Shown here: positions 1-8,548 of the stretch, one piece after another | How positions within the stretch are numbered: the stretch's first letter is position 1 | Layout: each line of letters opens with the position of its first letter | NCBI RefSeq assembly: GCF_040819555.1 | Contig: NZ_CP161920.1 | Coordinates: 1,487,001-1,551,000, forward strand | From: Nitratireductor sp. GISD-1A_MAKvit | GTDB lineage: Bacteria; Pseudomonadota; Alphaproteobacteria; Rhizobiales; Rhizobiaceae | Length of the DNA: 64,000 bases | Direction: 5' to 3' | The notes under the pieces: model-generated | Seen by the model: the letters and a program-made list of their open reading frames with translations, nothing else | The model's database searches: none | Told to the model about the DNA's origin: nothing | Translations under genes and position numbers: made by a program

Positions 1-1
1 G

Positions 2-1567
2 CGACTGGTTGTTCGCCGTGCGTTACGCGAGACAAGATGGCAGGATGCCCCTGAAATTGGCGCTGCGACGTTCCCAAGGGCTGGGCCTCGCGAATTTGAA
101 GAGGTCCGCCTCGCCTGGAAGTCGGACCTGCTTTCGGTCGGTGCGAAACTTGCGGGTTGGGACACGGAAGACCTTTTTCGTGAGCAGCTGGAAAGCAGCT
201 CTTATGCGCGCGACGACACGTTTGCCAAACGTGAAGCGGCTGCAGAGCTGGTCGCCGGCCTTGCTGCGCGCAGTGGCGAGCCCAGCGTGCACTGGCTAAA
301 GGCGTATGTTCGCTTTGAACCCTACGATTTCGACCGAGAAGGCTGGCTGGTTCGCCCCGGATTTGAATTCAGCCCTGAAGCCGGCGAGGCAGACAATGCG
401 CTGAACGTTTCCTTGCTCTCGGGTGAAACGCCTCAAGGCGTCATGGCTGATCAAGGCATGTTTGTGTCCATGCCTCCACAAGAGGCGCAGACATTTCAGC
501 AAAGCAGTAAGAGCTTCCCGGTATTCGACGGGCTGCTGGCGCTTGGGATCACGGAAGTGGACCTGTCTTCTGCCCGTGCTTTCTCGATGGGCATGACGCT
601 GCGATATCAGCCGGTGGAGATGTTGCTGTTTGATGCCGGGGAGGCGCAGACGGTCATCAATCCTCGATCGGTCCGCTTGCGGCATACATTCAAGGCTCCG
701 CCAGTCGCCGCCAAAGGCCCTGATGCGGTGGCCGATGGCGCTCCCCCCGTGGGGCAGGCTGGGGAGTTTGCCGTGCTTGGTGTTTCTCTTGGTGCCGGAT
801 TTGAAGCGTCGGTGGAAAAGATTGCTCAACAGATCGGGGCAGAAAGGCGGCTCTTCGCACGCACTGCAGACAGGCAGGATGCCCTGCAGAACGAGCAGCC
901 GATCAACGATTGGGATGCCTATCACAACGGGATCCTGCTGGAATCTGTAAAACGTCAGGAAATGGTCGCGCTCTACCACGAGCCTCCCACCCTTTCCGAT
1001 GCCGTCACGGCTATCGTTCGTACGAGACTTTTCGGACCCGGCCAGGGACCGGTATGGGGACAATTGCGTGACCAGCTCCTGCAGACCTACGGGCAGATCG
1101 ATGTGGAGATGCTGCAGGAACTGGAAAGGACGGGTTCCGTCTCTGTCTGGGCCGAGCCTGCTGTTTTGCCGGGTGCGCGGGCGAGACCCGTTGATAGCGC
1201 TGCGGCGGCGTGCAAACGCAGTCTGAATGCGATCGCGAGAAGCTCTTCGACACAGTTTCGCTTGAGTCTCAAAGCGCGGGAAGCAGGCAATTTGCGACCG
1301 GCTGACGCCCGGGCCACATGGGTGGATGAACACGGGCGGTCCACGGTTCCCGCAATTGCATCAACCTATTCTCTGCCGCAGCTTTTTGGGGGGCGCCAAG
1401 ACTGTCCCGAATTTGAAGTCATGGTGCTTGGTGTCAAGCTCGGCGAGGACGGAAAGGTCGTTCACTTCCGGCAGGCCGTATCTGCCCCCGCACGCATGGC
1501 GCAGATTGAGGAGGAGCGGAAGGAGGCCACCATGAGCGATGCGGGCAGCAGCGATTTTGATCTTTGA
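2..1567 (+). CDS. Unknown protein, 5'-truncated by the window edge
   Basis: The reading frame is open from the first bases and ends at TGA 1565-1567, so at least 521 residues are present and the true start lies upstream. A GTG codon at 287 is only an internal codon of this longer frame. I recognise no enzyme motif. The visible protein is soluble-looking, with no membrane segment or signal peptide. The C-terminal third has a Pro/Ala-rich stretch followed by a segment ending in an acidic Asp/Ser tail. It sits directly before a transposase remnant and near a tRNA gene, which suggests accessory DNA. That it is a real gene rests on the long open frame and on codon usage like the rest of the window. 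Function unknown. Confidence 0.6.
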   Translation, partial: RLVVRRALRETRWQDAPEIGAATFPRAGPREFEEVRLAWKSDLLSVGAKLAGWDTEDLFREQLESSSYARDDTFAKREAAAELVAGLAARSGEPSVHWLKAYVRFEPYDFDREGWLVRPGFEFSPEAGEADNALNVSLLSGETPQGVMADQGMFVSMPPQEAQTFQQSSKSFPVFDGLLALGITEVDLSSARAFSMGMTLRYQPVEMLLFDAGEAQTVINPRSVRLRHTFKAPPVAAKGPDAVADGAPPVGQAGEFAVLGVSLGAGFEASVEKIAQQIGAERRLFARTADRQDALQNEQPINDWDAYHNGILLESVKRQEMVALYHEPPTLSDAVTAIVRTRLFGPGQGPVWGQLRDQLLQTYGQIDVEMLQELERTGSVSVWAEPAVLPGARARPVDSAAAACKRSLNAIARSSSTQFRLSLKAREAGNLRPADARATWVDEHGRSTVPAIASTYSLPQLFGGRQDCPEFEVMVLGVKLGEDGKVVHFRQAVSAPARMAQIEEERKEATMSDAGSSDFDL

Positions 1568-1593
1568 GGATTTTCGGCCAACCGGTCATCTGA

Positions 1594-1962
1594 CGGCAGG
1601 CCCGCCCGGGTGGGTTCCTCAGCGAATTCAACGAGGAACGGCCACACGAAGCCCTCAGTATGAAAACGCCCGCCCAGCTCAACACGCCTGCTTCAAGAAC
1701 CTATCAGGGGTTGCCGGATGTGGAATACCCCTTTCACGACAAGGACATCCTCGTCACCGCATGCGGCCGCGTATGCATGGCAAGAAAGAAGATAAACGTC
1801 TCAACCGTCATGGCCGGTCAGAGGCCTGCAACCAAGGAGGTGGACGATGGCATTTGGCTGATCAGCTTCATGCACTATGATCTGGGATATATCGACCTGG
1901 AACAGAGAACATTGCAAACAATCGACAACCCGTTCGGCTCGAGATTGTCACCCATGGCTTAG
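1594..1962 (+). pseudogene. IS481-type transposase, C-terminal remnant
   Basis: The frame opens after a stop at 1591-1593 and has no transposase N-terminus. It encodes the tail of an integrase-type (DDE) transposase: a FLSEFNEERPHEAL segment, matching the end of the rve catalytic domain with its final acidic region, followed by the C-terminal domain with the YPFHDKD, FMHYDLGYIDLEQRTLQ and DNPFG stretches that I know from IS481-like elements of rhizobia. The HTH region and the first catalytic acids are missing, so it cannot transpose by itself. An ATG at 1660 lies inside the fragment and is not a native start. It marks an old insertion and deletion next to the truncated unknown gene. Confidence 0.75.
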
Positions 1963-2006
1963 GTACAAACTGTTACCTATGTCTCCGGGCCGTACACGGG
2001 GATTGA

Positions 2007-2019
2007 TGGTAGCGGAGGA
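2007..2019. repeat. 13-bp copy of the tRNA-Met 3' end (possible att remnant)
   Basis: The sequence TGGTAGCGGAGGA is identical to the 13 bases that encode the CCA end and acceptor arm of the tRNA-Met gene at 3643-3655, in the same orientation. Elements that integrate into tRNA 3' ends leave such direct repeats at their far border. Between the two copies lie one unknown gene and an HTH regulator. The repeat is short, and no integrase is visible in the interval, so this is only suggestive. Confidence 0.3.
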
Positions 2020-2159
2020 CCGTGCTGGTCAATTCTCACACACCTGAGGATATCCTTCACGTTGGTCGCAGCCGCCTGAAAAATATAGTCAATTCGGGCT
2101 CGGAGGCGGTGGATTGGTGCAATCAGTTGCATGCAACCAATTTCGCCGTTGCCCTTTCA

Positions 2160-2897
2160 CTACGACGGCTGCTTGCCGCGAATGAACTCGTTTGCCCAGA
2201 TGTCTGCGCGGTCGTAGTACTCCACCCTCAGTTCAACGGCGGCATGATGTTCCTTATCGAGGTGGCTCAAGAAGACGATCACTGCGAACGTAAGGTGCTG
2301 CACAATCTCCTCGATCATCGCTTTGAGACGACCTTCGTCTGGGAAAGGTCCGATCTTGGTCATCATATCCGGGGAGATCAGAACGAAACTTTCGGGCGAG
2401 GCATGTGTCCCATACGTGCAGAATGTTTGATAAGTGGGCTTCCTATTCAGAGGTGCCTTTCCTATCCGTTTCTCGATGTCCTCTAATCGCATCCGCACTT
2501 GGAACGGAGAGAATTTGCTGGAGCGTTCGGCTTCCGATGCCCTCGTCCATTCGGAAATTGTCGAAGCGTCTCGCTCAAATAAATCGAGCAGAAGCGTCAC
2601 TTCCAAGAGGTCGCGAACCAGCGATAGGCATTGGTTATAATAGCCCATTCGAGCCAATCGCAGAGCGGCGGCGCCCGAGTTGAAACATCTGGCTGCAAGA
2701 CGAAGAACTATTAGTTCATCCGTTGAGCGGTGGTCGTAAGTTCGCAGCGCTCTGTCCAGACAATCCAAGCTCGCGTTTATCATCGCCACATGCTTTTGGA
2801 GTGCCAACGAAGAGAGAATGATCTCGTCATGGCGCTGTTCAATGGCGGTCTCATCGACCAGATATAGGCTTGAACGATTGCGTTGCCCGCCGCTCAT
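2160..2897 (-). CDS. Hypothetical helical protein
   Basis: About 245 residues if started at ATG 2897, which has a good Shine-Dalgarno sequence (GAGGGG) a few bases upstream; the longer ATG at 2924 lacks one. The protein looks largely alpha-helical, with no signal peptide or clear membrane span. Noticeable parts are an N-terminal helical region rich in Leu/Ala (SLALQKHVAMINASLDCL), a central RDLLEVTLLLDLFERD stretch and a C-terminal FLSHLDKEHHAAVELR segment. I recognise no domain. It lies between the transposase remnant and the HTH regulator in the accessory region and has somewhat lower GC than the core genes, which fits horizontal acquisition. Confidence 0.6.
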   Translation of the reverse strand: MSGGQRNRSSLYLVDETAIEQRHDEIILSSLALQKHVAMINASLDCLDRALRTYDHRSTDELIVLRLAARCFNSGAAALRLARMGYYNQCLSLVRDLLEVTLLLDLFERDASTISEWTRASEAERSSKFSPFQVRMRLEDIEKRIGKAPLNRKPTYQTFCTYGTHASPESFVLISPDMMTKIGPFPDEGRLKAMIEEIVQHLTFAVIVFLSHLDKEHHAAVELRVEYYDRADIWANEFIRGKQPS

Positions 2898-3143
2898 TTT
2901 TACCCCTCTGTCCAACGGTCGCATTCTAATCTGCTTCTTCTTTGGCCACCCACCCTTATTATTCCGCGCCTCCTTGAGTGCCTCTTAGGGATCCTCCCTT
3001 GCCGCTTCAATCGCTAGGGCGCAGACAAAGGCATCTAATTGCTAGTCGAAGAGCTTCCGTGCCCATGCGCTCGTCGGAGAGGGAGGCTTCTTCGCCATTG
3101 CGTGAAAGTTCGAATTGAACGTGTATAGACGCCCATATCATAC

Positions 3144-3602
3144 ATGGCTCCGACCGATGTGAGCGAACAAAATGTTCGTATGCAGCAGTTCGGAAATAAT
3201 CTGAGACGTCGGGCGAAAGAGCTTGGCCTGACGGACGCGGAGGTCGCGAGGCGCGTTGGCAGCAGCGAGCGGCGTTACGGCTTCTATGTGACGGGCGACA
3301 GGGAGTCTGACTTGGCAACGCTCTTGCGAATTGCCAACGTCCTCCAAGTCGATGCCGACCGCTTGTTGCGTCCCTGGGATGAGGCTGAACCATCAAAGGC
3401 AGACAGGCTGATAGCGCAGATACAATCCTCTGCCGCTGCGTTGCCAGGGGACCGCTTTCAACTGCTGGCGGACGTTGCTGCCACTTTCGCCGCTCACGAC
3501 GCAAAGTCTGGGGCTATGGCAGCGGGTTCTAAACGCGAAAAAAAAGTCTATGAAAACAGCTGGTTAGCTGTTCTGATGGTAGCGCGCAGAATGAAGTTTT
3601 AA
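3144..3602 (+). CDS. HTH (Cro/CI-type) transcriptional regulator
   Basis: A protein of up to 152 residues with an XRE-type helix-turn-helix at about residues 16-70: FGNNLRRRAKELGLTDAEVA, then RVGSSERRYGFYVTG as recognition region, then DLATLLRIANVLQVDADRLL, the usual closing helices. The C-terminal half is a poorly conserved helical region. ATG 3144 and ATG 3180 are both possible; the second begins just before the HTH and directly follows the inverted repeat CGAACA-AAA-TGTTCG at 3164-3178, a plausible autoregulatory operator. Neither start has a good ribosome site. The location beside a tRNA gene suggests the control gene of a mobile element or a remnant of one. Confidence 0.75.
   Translation: MAPTDVSEQNVRMQQFGNNLRRRAKELGLTDAEVARRVGSSERRYGFYVTGDRESDLATLLRIANVLQVDADRLLRPWDEAEPSKADRLIAQIQSSAAALPGDRFQLLADVAATFAAHDAKSGAMAAGSKREKKVYENSWLAVLMVARRMKF
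3164..3178. promoter_or_regulatory. Inverted repeat, possible operator of the HTH gene
   Basis: CGAACA-AAA-TGTTCG is a perfect 6-bp inverted repeat with a 3-bp spacer, located immediately before the second possible start codon (3180) of the HTH regulator. Small CI/Cro-like repressors usually bind such repeats over their own promoter. If ATG 3144 is the true start it would lie inside the coding sequence, which lowers confidence. Confidence 0.35.
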
Positions 3603-3642
3603 GACTATTTGTGCAGTAAAATCAACCGCTTAACACATGGAC

Positions 3643-3719
3643 TGGTAGCGGAGGAGGGATTCGAACCCCCGACACAAGGATTATGATTCCTCTGCTCTAA
3701 CCGACTGAGCTACTCCGCC
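3643..3719 (-). tRNA. tRNA-Met (CAU), elongator
   Basis: On the minus strand the sequence folds into a full cloverleaf: acceptor GGCGGAG with CUCCGCU, D-stem GCUC/GAGC, anticodon stem GAGGA/UCCUU around loop AUCAUAA (anticodon CAU), T-stem GGGGG/CCCUC with the TTCGAAT loop, discriminator A, and an encoded CCA end (3643-3645). The sequence closely matches the elongator tRNA-Met of Rhizobiales rather than the initiator, which needs three G-C pairs in the anticodon stem. The alternative reading as tRNA-Ile2 (CAU with lysidine) is less likely from the acceptor stem. Its 3' end faces the accessory region. Confidence 0.93.
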
Positions 3720-3943
3720 GACCGGAGGCTGCGTGCGCGGCAAATCTACCGGCGGCCTCAAGAAGTCGCGCGGATATAAGGTGGACATGTCTGCCATGTC
3801 AAGCGGGCCCTCGCGTTTCTTTGGGAATTTGTCCTGGCACGCGATTTCCCCTAAGAAACAATCGAGTTTACAAGGGCAGGGTTGAGTCGCCGGTGCGGCC
3901 TCTGTATCTGTTTTCAGCGCCAGGATTTCAGGCGAAGGATTTG

Positions 3944-4897
3944 ATGAAAACGCGTATTGCCGTACTTGGATGTGGTTACTGGGGCTCGAACCACATTCGC
4001 ACGCTCCGATCTCTCGGTGTGCTTGCCGCCGTCTCCGATGCCAATGAGGCGCGGGCGGAAGGCTTTGCCAGCGAGCATGGGTGCGAAGCAATTTCTCCCG
4101 AGGCACTCTTCGAACACGAAGACATTGATGCCGTTGTTCTTGCTCTGCCGCCACAGTTTCACGCAGAATATGCCATGCGGGCCATGCGCGCCGGCAAGGA
4201 TGTGCTGGTGGAAAAGCCCATCGCGCTCACTGTCGAGGATGCCGAGCGGGCCGTCTCCGTTGCGTCGGAGACCGAACGTATCATCATGGTGGGGCACGTT
4301 TTGCGCTACCACCCGGCTTTTGAAAAGCTGAAGCAGCTCATCGACCAGGGTGACCTTGGGGATATCCGCTATATCCACTCGCACAGGCTGGGGCTTGGCA
4401 AGTTTCACACGGAAAACGACGCCCTGTGGGATCTGGCGCCTCACGATCTTTCAATGATCCTTGCGCTTACCGGCGTGGCTCCTGAGGAAGTGCGGGGCGA
4501 GGGGGCGGCGCTGCTCGATCACCTGAGCGATTTCGCGCATCTGCACATGCGGTTCCCCGGCGGTCTGCGCAGCCACCTCTTCACATCGCGCCTCAACCCA
4601 TATCGGGAACGGCGCCTGACCGTGGTCGGAGACAAGGCGATGACCGTGTTTGACGATGTCGAGCCGTGGGAGCGCAAGCTGGCCGTCTATCGTCATGCGG
4701 TCTGGCAGGACAGTGGCCACTGGGCATTCACCGCCAACGAACCGACCTATGTATCGGTGGAGGAAGGCATGCCGCTTACCCGGGAACTCCAGCACTTCAT
4801 TCACTGTATCGAGACCCGAAGCGAGCCCCGCACGACCGGTGAAGAGGCAATCGAGGTTTTGCGCATCCTTACGGCTGGCTCCGTCACACACGGATAG
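3944..4897 (+). CDS. Gfo/Idh/MocA family oxidoreductase
   Basis: 317 residues starting at ATG 3944, preceded by GAAGGA; the frame is open upstream but that part has no family similarity. The N-terminus has the Rossmann NAD(P) motif IAVLGCGYWGSNH (residues 4-16). The hallmark EKPIAL motif follows near residue 90, with the conserved Lys and Pro, and the H-x-L-G-L and WDLAPHDLSMI segments belong to the GFO_IDH_MocA C-terminal domain, whose His contributes to catalysis. Members oxidise or reduce sugars, inositols or sugar nucleotides. The WDLAPHD signature resembles UDP-sugar dehydrogenases of the WbpB/WlbA type, but the substrate cannot be fixed from sequence. No pathway partners are adjacent. 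Confidence 0.85.
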   Translation: MKTRIAVLGCGYWGSNHIRTLRSLGVLAAVSDANEARAEGFASEHGCEAISPEALFEHEDIDAVVLALPPQFHAEYAMRAMRAGKDVLVEKPIALTVEDAERAVSVASETERIIMVGHVLRYHPAFEKLKQLIDQGDLGDIRYIHSHRLGLGKFHTENDALWDLAPHDLSMILALTGVAPEEVRGEGAALLDHLSDFAHLHMRFPGGLRSHLFTSRLNPYRERRLTVVGDKAMTVFDDVEPWERKLAVYRHAVWQDSGHWAFTANEPTYVSVEEGMPLTRELQHFIHCIETRSEPRTTGEEAIEVLRILTAGSVTHG

Positions 4898-5010
4898 AGG
4901 CCTGCGCCATCGGGTGCCAGTCTTTCCACGTTATTGCCGGTTGGGATCGGAAACAGCCGGGGCGGGCTGGCTGGCCGCGACACGTGGGGGCGCGTCAGCA
5001 CAGTCGCCCG

Positions 5011-6184
5011 CTACGCGGTGTTTGCAAGACGGGACAATTGTTCCTCTGCTTCGACGCCGCGCTCCGAGCGTTCGATAAAGCCGCCGCCAAACACGCGTGC
5101 CTTGTTGCCTTCGTCGGAATAAAGAACGCAGGGCCTGCCCGGGGGCGATGCCCGCTTCTCCTTCCACAAGCTCCACCCATGTGTTGCCGTCTTCATGATG
5201 CAGAACAGCCGGGCGGGGCGGACGCGTCGAGCGAACTTTCGCATAAACTTCCATCCCGTCACGGGGCAGGTCGGTCAGCGGTTCGTCTCCAAGCCAGTTC
5301 ACCTGACGAAGAAAAACCTTGCGTGTCTCCAGCGCTTCGCGCGGGCCCACGACCACACGCGCGTTGTCGGCGTCGAGATGAACGACATAAAGCGGTTCGC
5401 CCGTCGCCACGCCAATGCCGCGGCGCTGGCCAATCGTGTAGTGCATCACGCCGTCATGACGGCCCAGTCGCCGCCCGTCCAGATGCATGATCTCACCGGG
5501 TGTGGCTGCTTCCGGTCTCAGTTTGCTGATGATGTCGGAATATTTGCCGCGCGGCACGAAGCAGATGTCCTGGCTGTCCTGTTTCGTTGCGACGCTCAGA
5601 CCCATCTCCTCTGCGATGGCGCGCACCTCCGGCTTGGAAAGGCCGCCAAGCGGAAAGCGCAGATAATCGATCTGTTCCTGGGTTGTGGCAAACAGGAAAT
5701 AGCTCTGGTCCCGGTCCGCATCTACCGGGCGCATCAGCGCGCGGTGTGCGCCATTGGCGCGGCTGCGGATATAGTGCCCCGTTGCCAGTGCATCGGCGCC
5801 AAGCTCTCTGGCGGTTTCCAGAAGATCCGCAAACTTTACTGTCTGATTGCAGGAGACGCACGGGATGGGGGTTTCTCCGGCCACGTAGCTCTGGGCAAAC
5901 GGGTCGATCACCGCTTCGCGGAAACGCTTTTCATAATTCAGCACATAGTGCGGGATGCCGAGTGTCTCCGAAACACGCCGTGCATCGTCGATATCCTGGC
6001 CGGCACAGCATGATCCGGGGCGATGTGTCGCCTCGCCATGGTCGTAGAGCTGAAGCGTCACGCCCACGACATCATAGCCTTCTTTCGCCAGAATGCCGGC
6101 AACAACGGAGGAATCCACGCCGCCGGACATCGCAACCACGATTCGGCAGTCCTGCGGGCGTCCGGGCAGGTCTAGGCTGTTCAT
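5011..6184 (-). CDS. mnmA: tRNA-specific 2-thiouridylase MnmA, frameshifted near the C-terminus
   Basis: MnmA thiolates U34 of tRNA-Lys, -Glu and -Gln, using persulfide sulfur and ATP. The protein starts at ATG 6184 (MNSLDL) and shows the PP-loop SGGVDSS at residues 20-26, PGSCCAGQD, the catalytic PCVSCNQ Cys and the conserved DSQDICF and HYTIGQRRG motifs. After GIAPGQA the frame runs into unrelated residues and would read on to 4931. One base fewer in G-run 5131-5133 (or in the nearby G-run 5141-5145) restores the normal ending [19 protein letters not shown] and a stop at 5011, giving 390 residues, the normal family length. Either a sequence error or a recent frameshift; the gene is widely conserved, so an error is more likely. 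Confidence 0.88.
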
Positions 6185-6469
6185 TCGTCTGATCTTCTTT
6201 GCTTTTGCGTCGCAGGCTACATGCCAATGCGGCGAATATAGGTCAAGGATCGGGCAATCGCCAGCAAGAAGGTTAATTCGGTGCGCTCGGCTCAGAGCCT
6301 TGGTTTCGCTGGCGTTGCGGCTTCGATGGTTGCAGTTTGAACTAAAATCGCCCGAAATCCCTAACGCCGGATTCATGTCCGTTACCGTATGATTACCATG
6401 TGTTTAGGCAAATTTTAAAGCCGGCGCATTAGCTTGTTCGACGGGTCTTGAGTTCAGGTAGAGAGTACT

Positions 6470-6745
6470 ATGACCGAAATGGTTCGACCGCGCGTAAAAT
6501 ACGTTATCGGCCCGGATGGCAGCCCGCTCACTGTTGCGGATCTTCCACCGACCAATACGCGCCGGTGGGTGATACGCCGAAAGGCGGAAGTCGTTGCCGC
6601 TGTCCGCGGCGGGCTATTGAGCCTTGAGGAGGCTTGTCAGCGTTATCGTCTGACGGTGGAGGAGTTCCTCTCATGGCAAGCCTCTATCGATGATCATGGC
6701 TTGGCGGGGTTGCGTACAACGCGTATCCAGCAATATCGGCATTGA
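6470..6745 (+). CDS. sciP: SciP, CtrA inhibitory protein (DUF1153)
   Basis: 91 residues with the DUF1153 fold: YVIGPDGSPLTVADLPP at the N-terminus, then a helix-turn-helix in RWVIRRKAEVVAAVRGG and ACQRYRLTVEEFLSWQ. In Caulobacter SciP binds CtrA and blocks its recruitment of RNA polymerase during G1, and CtrA in turn activates sciP. The start ATG 6470 follows AGGTAGAGAGTACT, which contains a plausible ribosome site. It lies just upstream of ctrA and ends before a strong terminator, so it is probably a single-gene transcript. The neighbourhood with ctrA and chpT strongly supports the assignment. Confidence 0.93.
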   Translation: MTEMVRPRVKYVIGPDGSPLTVADLPPTNTRRWVIRRKAEVVAAVRGGLLSLEEACQRYRLTVEEFLSWQASIDDHGLAGLRTTRIQQYRH

Positions 6746-6810
6746 ACTGTTTCCGGCGCTCATCTTACTTTCAGGAAGGAGAGGGGCGGAAGCGTTCAGC
6801 AACAAGACCA

Positions 6811-6841
6811 AAAAGGGCCGGCGCATTTGCCGGCCTTTTTT
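6811..6841 (+). terminator. Rho-independent terminator after sciP
   Basis: GGCCGGC (6816-6822), loop GCATTT, GCCGGCC (6829-6835), followed by six T residues and preceded by a run of A. It can act in both directions, but its position suits the end of sciP. Confidence 0.9.
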
Positions 6842-6948
6842 CATACGCTTAGTAGGATTGCGCCAATCGCGAAAATAAATGGCAGGAACAATGCCCTGCC
6901 ACAAAAAAAACCGGTCGTTGGTGGTAATTCGCGATGCAGCGATCGATC

Positions 6949-7323
6949 TCAGCCAGTCATGGCGCGCGACGCAGCTGCATCCTGACGCCCGCGCCCGTCA
7001 CGATTTTCGAGGGCCTCCGCCTTCGCGAGCTCGGCCTCGGCTTCGCTCAGTTCCGCTTCGGCGGCCTTTCGCTGCTCGGTGAGTTCAATCTGTGACGTGC
7101 GCAGATTGTCCCGGCGCAGGCGTGCCGCCTTGGCGAAAGTCGGATAAGCAAAGTGATTGAGGTCGGTAATCCCGGCCTTGGTCTCTTCGGATGTGATCTG
7201 GGCATCGAGCTCGGCCGCCATGCGGTCGAATTCGGCGATCATCGAATCCAACTGCGCCATACGGCGGCGCTTCTCATTGACCTGAAACTGCTTCAGTCGA
7301 ACCAGGTTTTCACGTGGCTTCAT
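6949..7323 (-). CDS. fliJ: FliJ-like flagellar export chaperone
   Basis: 124 residues from ATG 7323 (MKPREN). The protein is one long coiled coil: LVRLKQFQVNEKRRRMAQLD, a middle FDRMAAELDAQITSEE, and a charged C-terminal helix of KAAEAELSEAEAELAKAEAL. This is the shape of FliJ, which couples the FliI ATPase to the flagellar export gate. The rhizobial proteins of this kind are annotated as FliJ and often lie near ctrA. fliI is not in the window, so the gene is detached from the main flagellar cluster. It is transcribed away from ctrA and shares the control region 7324-7766. Function is inferred from length, coiled coil and context. Confidence 0.7.
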   Translation of the reverse strand: MKPRENLVRLKQFQVNEKRRRMAQLDSMIAEFDRMAAELDAQITSEETKAGITDLNHFAYPTFAKAARLRRDNLRTSQIELTEQRKAAEAELSEAEAELAKAEALENRDGRGRQDAAASRAMTG

Positions 7324-7413
7324 ACTCGATACTCCCACAATACGCTCACACCAGCGCCCGTTGGCAGCTGTCTGACCCCGTCAACGCTGGGGCAGTTCCC
7401 GACGATACCCGGA

Positions 7414-7434
7414 CTTAGGAAACAAATTCCTAAG
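7414..7434. promoter_or_regulatory. Perfect inverted repeat between fliJ and ctrA
   Basis: CTTAGGA-AACAAAT-TCCTAAG is a 7-bp perfect inverted repeat with a 7-bp spacer and no T-tract, so it reads as a protein-binding site rather than a terminator. It lies about 90 bp upstream of the fliJ start and 330 bp upstream of ctrA. Confidence 0.4.
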
Positions 7435-7686
7435 ATTCGGCTTCCTCGGTAACCATTCGTTTACGGGCATCGTTAATCATAAGGATGATGGCTTAAGGCA
7501 CAGTAAAGATTATGCGTGAGAAACCCGTAATTCGATTGATCGGAGAGTCATTTAGCGCAAATTGCTAAAGCGATTCGATCTGAACAGGAGAGGATTTTTC
7601 AGCATTGGAATCAAAGTGGTGCCTTCAAAAGCTGAAAAGAGATTCTGGCGCTTGCCAGACCGAATTAGATTTTGTTAACCATTAAC
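7434..7686 (+). promoter_or_regulatory. ctrA control region: GANTC sites and CtrA boxes
   Basis: Five CcrM methylation sites (GANTC) lie at 7434, 7545, 7572, 7608 and 7641, where about one would be expected by chance. A perfect rhizobial CtrA box TTAACCAT at 7675-7682 runs into a second TTAAC half. Two one-mismatch boxes occur at 7449 (GTAACCAT) and 7473 (TTAATCAT). In Caulobacter and Sinorhizobium ctrA is controlled by CcrM methylation state and by CtrA itself, so the layout fits cell-cycle and autoregulation. Transcription starts cannot be placed by eye. Confidence 0.7.
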
Positions 7687-7766
7687 TGGCAGCCTTCGGA
7701 TCAGGCAATTAATGCTTCGGTGCCGGGTACCTGCCAGGCCGGGTCGGCGGCGAAAAGGGGATAAAG

Positions 7767-8462
7767 ATGCGCGTTCTGCTGATTGAAGACGACAGTGCCA
7801 CGGCACAGAGCATTGAACTGATGCTCAAGTCGGAGAGCTTCAATGTCTACACGACGGACCTCGGTGAAGAGGGCGTCGATCTCGGCAAGCTCTATGACTA
7901 CGATATTATCCTGCTCGATCTTAACCTGCCGGATATGTCGGGTTACGAAGTGTTGCGGACGCTGCGTCTCTCGAAGGTCAAGACGCCAATCCTCATTCTC
8001 TCCGGCATGGCTGGCATTGAGGACAAGGTGCGTGGCCTTGGCTTCGGCGCAGATGATTACATGACCAAGCCCTTCCACAAGGATGAACTTGTTGCTCGCA
8101 TTCATGCGATCGTGCGCCGTTCGAAGGGGCATGCACAATCGGTCATCACCACCGGCGACCTGATCGTGAACCTGGATGCCAAAACGGTGGAAGTTGCGGG
8201 CCAGCGAGTGCATCTCACCGGCAAGGAGTACCAGATGCTGGAGCTCCTTTCCCTCCGCAAGGGTACGACATTGACCAAGGAAATGTTCCTCAATCATCTA
8301 TATGGCGGCATGGATGAGCCGGAACTGAAGATTATCGATGTCTTCATCTGCAAGTTGCGCAAGAAGCTCGATGCAGCCTCGGGTGGTCAGAACTTCATCG
8401 AAACGGTCTGGGGGCGCGGGTATGTTCTGCGCGAGCCCGAGGAGATCCGTGAGAGCGCGTGA
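7767..8462 (+). CDS. ctrA: Cell-cycle master response regulator CtrA
   Basis: 231 residues. The receiver domain (1-120) has Asp8/Asp9, the phosphoacceptor Asp51 in [15 protein letters not shown] and Lys at the TKPF motif. The OmpR/PhoB winged helix follows, with [39 protein letters not shown] and the closing [13 protein letters not shown]. It is near-identical in form to CtrA of Caulobacter and Brucella. Phosphorylated CtrA blocks replication initiation and controls division, motility and envelope genes. The C-terminus ends in ESA, comparable with the Ala-rich degron that ClpXP recognises. The start follows GGGGAT. A terminator lies directly downstream, so the gene is monocistronic. Confidence 0.98.
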   Translation: MRVLLIEDDSATAQSIELMLKSESFNVYTTDLGEEGVDLGKLYDYDIILLDLNLPDMSGYEVLRTLRLSKVKTPILILSGMAGIEDKVRGLGFGADDYMTKPFHKDELVARIHAIVRRSKGHAQSVITTGDLIVNLDAKTVEVAGQRVHLTGKEYQMLELLSLRKGTTLTKEMFLNHLYGGMDEPELKIIDVFICKLRKKLDAASGGQNFIETVWGRGYVLREPEEIRESA

Positions 8463-8492
8463 TCCGCTCACGCGCTTCCAACGTCTACGGCG

Positions 8493-8518
8493 AACCCGGC
8501 CAGCAGGCCGGGTTTTTT
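8493..8518 (+). terminator. Rho-independent terminator after ctrA
   Basis: AACCCGGCC (8493-8501), loop AGCA, GGCCGGGTT (8506-8514), with a T-run to 8518. It begins 30 bp after the ctrA stop codon. Confidence 0.92.
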
Positions 8519-8548
8519 GTTTCTGCTGTTGTGATTTGTCGCAGGAGC

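Noticed and set aside
296..1333. 345-codon open frame on the minus strand
   Set aside because: Shadow of the partial gene at 2-1567; Arg-rich composition typical of antisense frames.
3164..3178. LexA box
   Set aside because: CGAAC-N5-GTTCG resembles the Gram-positive SOS box but has the wrong spacing; alphaproteobacterial LexA uses a direct GTTC repeat.
5195..6013. 272-codon open frame on the plus strand over mnmA
   Set aside because: Antisense to conserved MnmA motifs.
4931..6376. 481-residue MnmA as written
   Set aside because: The C-terminal part is out of frame and the N-terminal 64 codons lie before the real start.
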